Source: Zoroaster sp. YZ-2022 (lineage: Eukaryota > Echinodermata > Asteroidea > Forcipulatida > Zoroasteridae). Taken from it: a DNA stretch of 64,000 bases. Under the pieces are notes generated by a model. That model was not told the origin of the DNA. It was given only the letters and a program-made list of their open reading frames with translations, and searched no databases. Positions 57,865 to 64,000 of this stretch are shown one piece after another. The stretch covers positions 34,173,049 to 34,237,048 of the forward strand of contig CM055816.1 of NCBI GenBank assembly GCA_029582265.1, in the 5' to 3' direction. The position numbers and the translations under genes were made by a program. Each line of letters starts with the position of its first letter. Within the stretch, counting starts at the first letter, position 1.

Positions 57865-58302
57865 TTACTTTTTATCTTTTTTAAATAATTTATAACTTAC
57901 GTAGCCTACGGCGCTCATTCCTAGTACGATAAATAAGATTTCTCGCGTTTTTTTTTTCTTGGCTCGGAACGTAAAAATCTTCTAGTTGCGGTTCGTCGTA
58001 TAAATCTTTGGGTAAATTTATTTGTTCACCCGTAACTCGCGAATATTCATTCATCGCTTCGTCAATGTTATTAAACGTTCTTACGATAAGGCGCTCGATT
58101 CTTTTTGTATTTTTTCGTTTAAATAATCTAGATATTTTAAACGTTTCTTACAAAATTCATCTCTGTATTTCGAAAGTTGTTCTATCGCTAAATCGTGTCT
58201 TTTTTGTTCTTCACGTCCACCTCCAGAAAATAAAAAAATTGATCCTGTAAAAGCTAACGCGTTGACTACCGCACCTCCAATCATCATCGCTATAGATACC
58301 AT
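57865..58302 (-). pseudogene. Small membrane protein, frameshifted
   Basis: ATG at 58302 (MVSIAMMIGGAVVNALAFTG), an N-terminal hydrophobic stretch, then charged EEQKRHDLAIEQLSKYRDE. Frames change near 58090 and at the 10-T run 57948-57957. The last frame has a second membrane segment (ILFIVLGMSAVGYVSYKLF). Resembles a known Polinton membrane protein with the RHDLAxEQL pattern. Confidence 0.65.
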
Positions 58303-58351
58303 TTATTTAAAAAAAAAAAAAAAAAAATTTTATATTTACAAATTATAAAAT

Positions 58352-59622
58352 ATGGCTAATAATACGTATGGAGATGTGCTCGATCCATACAGAAGAACAA
58401 GAGAACCTAGAGGTATAAAAGGATTACGTCAAAAAGTTGTCATTACAAACAATCCGAGTACCATTACCGAAAATCAATTATTGACGGTTCGTTTTCCAAA
58501 TTTAGGAATGAATGACGTCATCGTTCCAAATACGGTTCGATTAGCTTTCAACATTGTTCTAACGATGATGATACGAGAACGATGGTACAAAATATAGGTA
58601 GAGCCATCGTAAAACATATAATCATTAAAATGGAAGGAAATGAAATATTTTCATTAGACGATGCGGATGTATTCAATTGTTATAAAGACGAATGGTTAAC
58701 AAAAGATCAACGCGAAAATCTAGCGTATCAAGGAATCGAAAATGCTAACGTAACTAAATTGCGAGTTGACGCTAGCGATAAGGTTCCTGCGGGTAACGGA
58801 GGAAAAGATAAAGCTATCGCGGATACGTATCAAAATAGGTATTACATTCCGTTGGATTTTGAATTGTTGACCGATCATCAACCCTACTATCAATCAGGGA
58901 TCGGAGATCGATTGACTTACGAACTCGTATTTAATACATTTTCGAGCGTAATTAAAAGCACCGACGATAATGCAAAATATATCATAAGCGGAATTTCTTT
59001 AGAATTTGAAGTCGTTCATATGCCGGAACTCGCTCGAACGATTAAAAATCAATATAGCAACCGGTTGTCAATATTGTTTGATCGTGTACTAAGACAGAGC
59101 GTAACCCCGTTAAATAAAAGCGATACGACGTGGAATATAAATTTAAATACCCCCGCAAAAAGTATGAAAGGAATATTGTTTTTATTCAAAGAACCCGACG
59201 AACAAGAAAGCAATAAATTTTATAATCCAAAAATTAATAAAGTTTCAATTACGATCGAAGGTGTTCCCAATCAACTCTACGCGCACGGAATGAAAAGGTA
59301 TCAACATTGGGAAGAAATTTCAAAATATTTTGGTGATTCGAAACAACAACACGCTATACAAGTCGTTAAAGCTCTAGACTTATCCAACGTCAAACAAGCC
59401 GATTATTTACTCGATAAATACGGTCTATTTTTAGATTTAAGAACGAGCACCGATAATAAAATACACGGAAGCGGAAGACGAGTACAAAACTTATCCGAAG
59501 GAATTACCATTCAAATAGACAAAAAAGCTGAAACTGCGGGTAACTTGTACATGTATACTTTTATTATCATGGACGCGCAACTCGTTATAAGAAACGGACG
59601 TTTTGAATCCGTCGATTATTAA
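58352..59622 (+). pseudogene. Major capsid protein, single frameshift
   Basis: ATG at 58352 (MANNTYGDVLDPYRRTRE) after ATTATAAAAT. The frame shifts once near 58566, then runs open to 59622, giving about 420 residues in total, a normal size for a Polinton major capsid protein. The later part includes DQRENLAYQGIENAN, YYIPLDFELLTD, KYIISGISLEFEVVHMPELA and MYTFIIMDAQLVIRNGR, the beta-strand-rich composition typical of the double jelly-roll capsid family of Polintons and adintoviruses. It would form hexagonal capsomers. Placed directly before the packaging ATPase, as usual. One base lost appears to be the only damage. Confidence 0.82.
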
Positions 59623-59647
59623 AATTAGTCGCTAATATTAAAAGAAA

Positions 59648-60268
59648 ATGTTGCCTAAATATCCACACGCCGCATTAATTTGTGGTCAAACCGGGTGCGG
59701 AAAAACTGAATTTGTTTTAAATTTGTTACAAAAAGAATATTTTAAACATTTCAAAATGATCGTTATATTATGTAGTACCATCGCCGACAACGACGCGTAT
59801 CAAAATAGAAAATGGATTTGGAACGATGAGCGAGTGCTGGTTGACGATTTAAAAGATTATACGTTAAACAAAGCGATAGAAATGTATAGCGACATATTAA
59901 AAGGAATCGAGACGTTGTTTATCATCGATGATTGTAGCGCGAGTAAAGATTTACGATATAAAAAAAATTGTCGAGATGAGACGAATGCGTTAATACGATT
60001 GGCTTTTAGTGGCCGACACGCTAATCACAGCTGTTGGATTATTTCACAAAAATATAATAGCGTATTGAAAGATTTTAGAGAGCAACTCAAATGGGTGTGT
60101 TTATTTTATTGTAAAGATAGAGACTCATTCGAGAATTGTCTTCGAGAAAATGATGTTATACCAACGGTTGAGTTACGAGAGCAAATGCACAAGAAATTAA
60201 AACGAGTTAAACATTGTAAATTGATTTTAAAAACGGATCAACCTACTGGTTATGAGATTATAGACTAG
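59648..60268 (+). CDS. A32-like genome-packaging ATPase
   Basis: 206 residues, intact. N-terminal Walker A GQTGCGKTEF (residues ~13-22), Walker B LFIIDDCSA (~90-98), and a downstream sensor-type region AFSGRHANHSCWIISQKY. This layout is that of the FtsK/HerA-type packaging ATPases of poxviruses, adintoviruses and Polintons, which pump DNA into capsids. It is the only large replication or morphogenesis gene without a visible lesion. ATG follows TTAAAAGAAA. Confidence 0.92.
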   Translation: MLPKYPHAALICGQTGCGKTEFVLNLLQKEYFKHFKMIVILCSTIADNDAYQNRKWIWNDERVLVDDLKDYTLNKAIEMYSDILKGIETLFIIDDCSASKDLRYKKNCRDETNALIRLAFSGRHANHSCWIISQKYNSVLKDFREQLKWVCLFYCKDRDSFENCLRENDVIPTVELREQMHKKLKRVKHCKLILKTDQPTGYEIID

Positions 60269-60284
60269 GTTGTTGTTAGGTTAC

Positions 60285-60450
60285 TTAGTAATTATTTGTA
60301 GATTATTTGTAGGTTATCTATAGGTTATCTATAGGTTGTTAGTAATTACTTGTAGGTTATCTATAGGTCGTTAGTAAGTTACTTAGCAATTACCTATAGG
60401 TTATCTATAGGTTGTTAGTAAGTTACTTAGCAATTACTTGTATAAATTAT
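60285..60450. repeat. AT-rich minisatellite (GGTTATCTATAGGTT)
   Basis: Repeated GGTTATCTATAGGTTGTTAG and AAGTTACTTAGCAATTA words in an irregular tandem. It separates the ATPase from the next genes. Confidence 0.8.
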
Positions 60451-60465
60451 AAAACACTTTTATAA

Positions 60466-60705
60466 ATGGAACAAAAGTCATGCATGTTACCCCCATCATC
60501 ATTAGACGCTAGCGAAGCAAGTGACAACCTACTGCTGCTAAAACAAAAACTACGAGACAAACAACCATTTTTTACGCTCCGCGCGCTTCTCGTCAGAGTA
60601 AGCGTTACTGATTGCTTATCTAGAATTAATTATTGGTTTCTATATTTTTTTATGAATTTAACTGATTTTTCTATAAATACTTATAATAAATGGTGGAAGA
60701 AATAG
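60466..60705 (+). pseudogene. Partial duplicate of the next gene's N-terminus
   Basis: ATG 60466 opens MEQKSCMLPPSSLDASEAS and LLLLKQKLRDKQ, echoing SPPPTLSASTN and ALLLKQKLRDQR of 60690. The rest is hydrophobic and unrelated. Probably a broken tandem copy. Confidence 0.5.
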
Positions 60706-61223
60706 AAGAAGTTCGTAAAATTTTAAACGAAAATCCATCCATGTTAAGTCCGCCACCTACGCTGTCAGCGTCCACCAATGTTGTTATAAATGATGATGCG
60801 CTACTGTTAAAGCAAAAACTACGAGATCAACGGCTTTTATCCGTTGTGTCGAGGGGAGAATCTAAAAAAATACGAAGCTAAATTAGGTCGTGATATAACG
60901 CAGTCTTTAGGTAGCGCCATTTTAACGTTATACGCTAAATTATTAGGATTTAGTTTAAATCGTATTGATTTATATGGACATCAATTTCAAATTGACGATG
61001 AAGGTAAATTAATTTCAGATTTAGAAAAAGATCCATTCATTTCGAGTATGCTTTCAAGTATGGCATGTTGGTAGCGCCGCTCACTGCAACGCTAGTTACG
61101 GTAAAACATTTAAAAAGAAAAGAAGAATCTTGTTTAGATAATAAAAGCGATGGAGACGAACGAGTTGGAGAATGCGCAACCGGAGCAACCGCAAGCTGTA
61201 GAAACACCGTCAACTGTAACGAA
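60690..61223 (+). pseudogene. Polinton protein of unknown role, frameshifted
   Basis: ATG 60690 (MVEEIEEVRKILNENPSML), then ALLLKQKLRDQRLL. Another frame continues from about 60850 with ITQSLGSAILTLYAKLLGFS and IDDEGKLISDLEKD, and a third from about 61060 with a hydrophobic LVAPLTATLVTVKHLK. At least two frameshifts. The C-terminus may overlap the next gene's start. Resembles a short helical Polinton protein; function unknown. Confidence 0.5.
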
Positions 61224-61546
61224 ACCGATCAATAAAAAAAAAATTAAAAAAAAGAGTCGCAGCTGGAAAAAGACTCGCCGAGATTAATAACAAGAAAAAA
61301 CTACAACTTGCTAAAGATGCGTCTAAAACTCATTACGCGACTTTTGAAACGCCGCAAACCACTATTCAAAAAGAAACAAGCAACGAAACGAGCTACTACT
61401 ACTATATCGCTATTGGTTTAGCCGTTGGGGGTTTTGCTTATTTCTTTTTAAGTAAAGAAGAGCCAACGCCGCTAAAACCATCTCCACCTACACTCACCCC
61501 AAAACCCGCGCCAACGAAAGAACTTGCTGTTTTTGAAATGGAATAG
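61150..61546 (+). pseudogene. Basic single-pass membrane protein, frameshifted
   Basis: ATG 61150 (METNELENAQPEQPQAVE), then a basic stretch KKKIKKKSR. A frameshift near 61250 leads to RVAAGKRLAEINNKKK, a signature I recognise from many Polinton-type loci, and a membrane segment YYYYIAIGLAVGGFAYFFL, ending with a Pro-rich tail (PTPLKPSPPTLTPKPAPT) before TAG 61544. Possibly a DNA-binding core or membrane protein. Confidence 0.65.
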
Positions 61547-61593
61547 AGGTAAAAAATGTTTTTTTAAATAATTATATTTAACAAGTATAAAAT

Positions 61594-61848
61594 ATGTCTT
61601 CAATGATAGATACGAAAACAATCGCCGATTCAGCTTATCACAGCGCCGTTTTGGGGCTTTTTACCGTTTTATACAGCATGCTCGGTAAAAAGGTATTAAG
61701 CGTAGAACCAGCCAATTTAGGAAAATTTGATTTAAAAGGCGGGCTAAAACTTACCGTGACGGTTGCGGTGGCTTCCATGACTCAAATGTGGTTAGTTAAT
61801 CAAGGAATTTTACCATCCTCGCTTATGCCTAAAAATCCTACTGAATAA
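61594..61848 (+). CDS. Small membrane protein
   Basis: 84 residues, intact: MSSMIDTKTIADSAYHSAVL, a hydrophobic stretch GLFTVLYSMLG, then ANLGKFDLKGGLKLTVTVAV and a second hydrophobic run. Similar short proteins sit in this position in other Polintons; role unknown. ATG follows GTATAAAAT. Confidence 0.68.
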   Translation: MSSMIDTKTIADSAYHSAVLGLFTVLYSMLGKKVLSVEPANLGKFDLKGGLKLTVTVAVASMTQMWLVNQGILPSSLMPKNPTE

Positions 61849-61871
61849 AAATTATATTGTACAATATAAAA

Positions 61872-62897
61872 ATGGATGAGCGAATGAGACAAAAGCTTCA
61901 AAATGTGTATTATAGTCCGAAAGGATACTACAAAGGTCTAGACGCGATTAATAAATTAGCTCAAGAAACAAAAGTAAATAACAATTTAGTTCGACGGTGG
62001 ATAAAAAAGCAAGCGCTGTGGCAAATTTATTTACCCTATCCTAAATATATTCCAAGACCAACCAGTTCAAATAGTACGTTAGAAAAACCAAATGAGGTTC
62101 ATCAAGCAGATTTATTGTTTCTTCCACACGATACGATCGGTAGGGGAACTAGAAAGACGTACAAGGACGCGTTAACCGTTGTGGATGAAGCCAGCAGATA
62201 TAAAGAAGCAGAACCATTAACTGATAAAACTGCCGTTCAAGTCGGTAATGCATTTGAAAAAATTTATAAACGTTCGTTGCTCACTTGGCCAGTGCGCTTA
62301 AAAGTAGACCCTGGAAAATAATTTATGTCTAGCGTCAATGTATTAATGAGTAAACAAAATGTTAAAATACAAAGAAGCGAAGCCGGTAATCATAGAGCTC
62401 AAGGTATAGTAGGGCGATTTAATAGAACTTTAGGTGAAAGAATATTTTCTCATCAATACGCGCAAGAAATAGCGACGGATACGAGAAATAGAGAATGGGT
62501 TAAAAGATTACCAGCGGTTGTAAAAGCATTAAATAATGAAACGCCGCGTCTTATAAATTTAAAACCTAAAGACGCGATTAAATTGAGCGCTGTTGAACAA
62601 AATCCAGCCTCACCAGCGCATTCGTGTAGCGTTGTAAGCGTTAAAAAGAATGAAAAAAGAATCCCAACTAACAGTTTGGTTCGGTATTTATACGCACCCG
62701 GTGAAGCTGAAAAAGATATGAGACGCCGCGCGACCGATCCTATATGGAGTATAAAAATTTATAGAATAGCTAAAACGATGAAAGCTGCGAATCAACCCAT
62801 CTTGTATTATTTAGACGCGGGCCCCGCTCGTAGTTTTGTAAGAGAAGAATTACAAATTATACCTCGAGATACGGAAAATCCTCCTATAAAAAGCTAA
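61872..62897 (+). pseudogene. Retrovirus-like integrase, dead
   Basis: ATG at 61872 (MDERMRQKLQNVYYSPKGYY) after AATATAAAA; about 341 codons. N-terminal part (KGLDAINKLAQETKVNNNLVRRW) is a helix-turn-helix-like region; the rve core has HQADLLFLPHD (first Asp) and RLKVDPG (second Asp). An in-frame TAA at 62319-62321 follows PGK. In the third catalytic position the codon 62412-62414 is GGG (GIVGRFNRTL) where Glu is expected in the D,D,E family. The C-terminus has a chromodomain-like stretch (DPIWSIKIYRI, SFVREELQIIP). Two independent lesions make it inactive. Its end overlaps the polymerase end by about 14 bases on the other strand. Confidence 0.88.
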
Positions 62898-64000
62898 TGC
62901 TATAATAACCGTAAGAATGAGTATGTATTCCGTCTTCTAAAATATATTCTTTTGTGTCTAAAGGAGATAGCGATATTTTATTTACTCGCTCTGTATATAA
63001 TCTATGTTTATCGTGCCTAATAAAAATCATCTTGTGTTGTAATGGTTTTAAATCGCATAAAACTTGTATATATAGTGAGATTTTAATATCCTGTTCTAAA
63101 ACGTCTTTTTTAACACCTTTAGCTTTTTTATTTCTTTTTCATCAGATAAAAGTATCGAATACATTTTTGGTCTTAAACCTACAAATTCTACGATAGGAAT
63201 TCCCGCAGTCTCGTCTTTAAATTTTCCAATCACTTTTTTATTAACTTCAGAATGTAAAAAATGATCTTGTTTATAATTACTAAAATCATATAAAGATTTG
63301 TTTTTATATAAATCTTTATATACATCTTCCGTTCGAATCTCAACGATCAAAGTGTCTGTATCCGTGTAAAGTAACTCACACTCGTCTTTATAGTTCTTTT
63401 TTAAATGATTGTAATAAAAATCGTACATTAAATGTTTAGATAAATCCAGTATACTCATTCCTACGTAGACTGGGCGGTTGAGTACGAGTTTTATTTTATG
63501 CATGTGAATCGCCACTAGATCGTTATCAAAAATCCTAGCCTCGGCAAAATTTGGTTTTGCGATGAGTGAACGAATTTGATTTTCTGCTTTTTCATTGTTT
63601 AATCGCTTCAAATTTACGTTAACGCGATTTCGTACATTTTCCATCATTTTTCCAAAAACTGAATTATTCATCAGTTTATACAAATCTTTTTCAAAATCAG
63701 ACGTTGCGTCTTTTCTTAATCGAGTGTTTAAATCAATGTATGATTTCATCCAACACGATTCATCAAATTCTAAAACGTGATGAATTTTAGTTAGCTTCAT
63801 ACCGAGTTGTAAATATAATTGTAAATTACGATAATGAAGCACGTAATTGTGTTTATCGTATAAATTTGGTACTAATTTTGCGACGGGTTTACCATCTAAT
63901 AGCTTAAGCTGGTACGGCGACATCTATTCTTTCGGTACCGTCAACGACTCTGGCGCGAGTGGAAATGCATCGTGTAAATCGTGTAATTCTTTAGGATATT
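62884..64000 (-). pseudogene. Protein-primed family B DNA polymerase, C-terminal part, broken
   Basis: Runs off the right edge; the N-terminal exonuclease part lies outside. From the edge leftward: KELHDLHDAFPLAPE (a conserved element of this polymerase family), an in-frame TAG at 63924-63926, [30 protein letters not shown] (motif B region), and [10 protein letters not shown] (motif C with two Asp). A frameshift near 63100 leads to a last frame with GIHTHSYGYY near the stop at 62884. This is the replicative enzyme of Polintons. Two lesions show it cannot be made as one protein. Confidence 0.88.

Larger units (their letters stand above)
50500..64000. mobile_element. Polinton/Maverick (adintovirus-like) element, left part, decaying
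   Basis: The gene set is diagnostic: major capsid protein, A32-like packaging ATPase, retrovirus-like integrase and protein-primed family B polymerase, plus small proteins seen in animal Polintons. The left end is estimated where host-type words stop; no terminal repeat could be confirmed because the right end lies outside the window. Genes are packed on both strands, with spacers of a few to tens of bases. Many frames are broken. No adenovirus-type cysteine protease was found in the visible part. Confidence 0.9.

Noticed and set aside
1..64000. CRISPR arrays or bacterial operons
   Set aside because: No regular short repeats with unique spacers; introns, SINEs and LTR elements show this is animal DNA.

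Overview
This 64-kb window is animal genomic DNA. The evidence is spliced immunoglobulin-superfamily exons with GT-AG junctions, a Ty3/Gypsy LTR retrotransposon, many short inverted-repeat (MITE-type) DNA transposons, tRNA-derived SINE pieces, minisatellites and an integrated virus-like Polinton/Maverick element. Dense TACATGTA-type words in the host part and CsRn1-type Gypsy features suggest a marine invertebrate, but I cannot fix the lineage from sequence alone. The Polinton part has a different base character (AT-rich, ATA/AAA-rich, few TACATGTA words).  Layout. 4-1917: hAT-like element with an 8-bp target duplication. 2166-15381: three tandem ~4.3-kb units plus a partial fourth; each full unit carries an 81-bp minisatellite, a tRNA-derived SINE, two oppositely oriented copies of a TTAA-flanked MITE, and two minus-strand exons. 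15382-21666: a Gypsy element with broken gag and pol and a truncated 3' LTR. 21667-25492: rearranged array fragments and a solo LTR of the same family at the equivalent minisatellite position. 26158-31478: a ~3-kb segment present twice. 31.5-43.2 kb: introns full of MITEs and tandem repeats. 43287-44747: two Ig-domain exons. 44.7-50.5 kb: no gene recognised. ~50.5-64.0 kb: left part of a decaying Polinton that runs off the right edge.  Gene logic, host part. The minus strand appears to hold the 3' two thirds of one Ig-superfamily receptor gene: V-type Ig exon, second Ig exon, then at least ten small exons, nearly all phase 1-1, encoding basic, proline-rich and tyrosine-motif pieces of a cytoplasmic tail (TYALV, VTYAVV, AYEDL/AYEDV, SCYEEV, TYANL), ending in a phase-0 terminal exon with one ITIM (LIYAEV) and one ITSM-like motif (TEYASL). 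The 4.3-kb array multiplies the last two exons, so the locus has three terminal exons and four copies of the exon before them. The signal peptide and transmembrane exons were not found.  Gene logic, Polinton part. Recognisable are a double-jelly-roll-type major capsid protein, an A32-like packaging ATPase, a retrovirus-like integrase, a protein-primed family B DNA polymerase, and a set of small zinc-binding, coiled-coil and membrane proteins typical of animal Polintons. Most large genes carry frameshifts or stops and the integrase has lost its third catalytic acid, so this copy looks dead. The packaging ATPase, one virion-type protein, two zinc proteins and one small membrane protein remain open.
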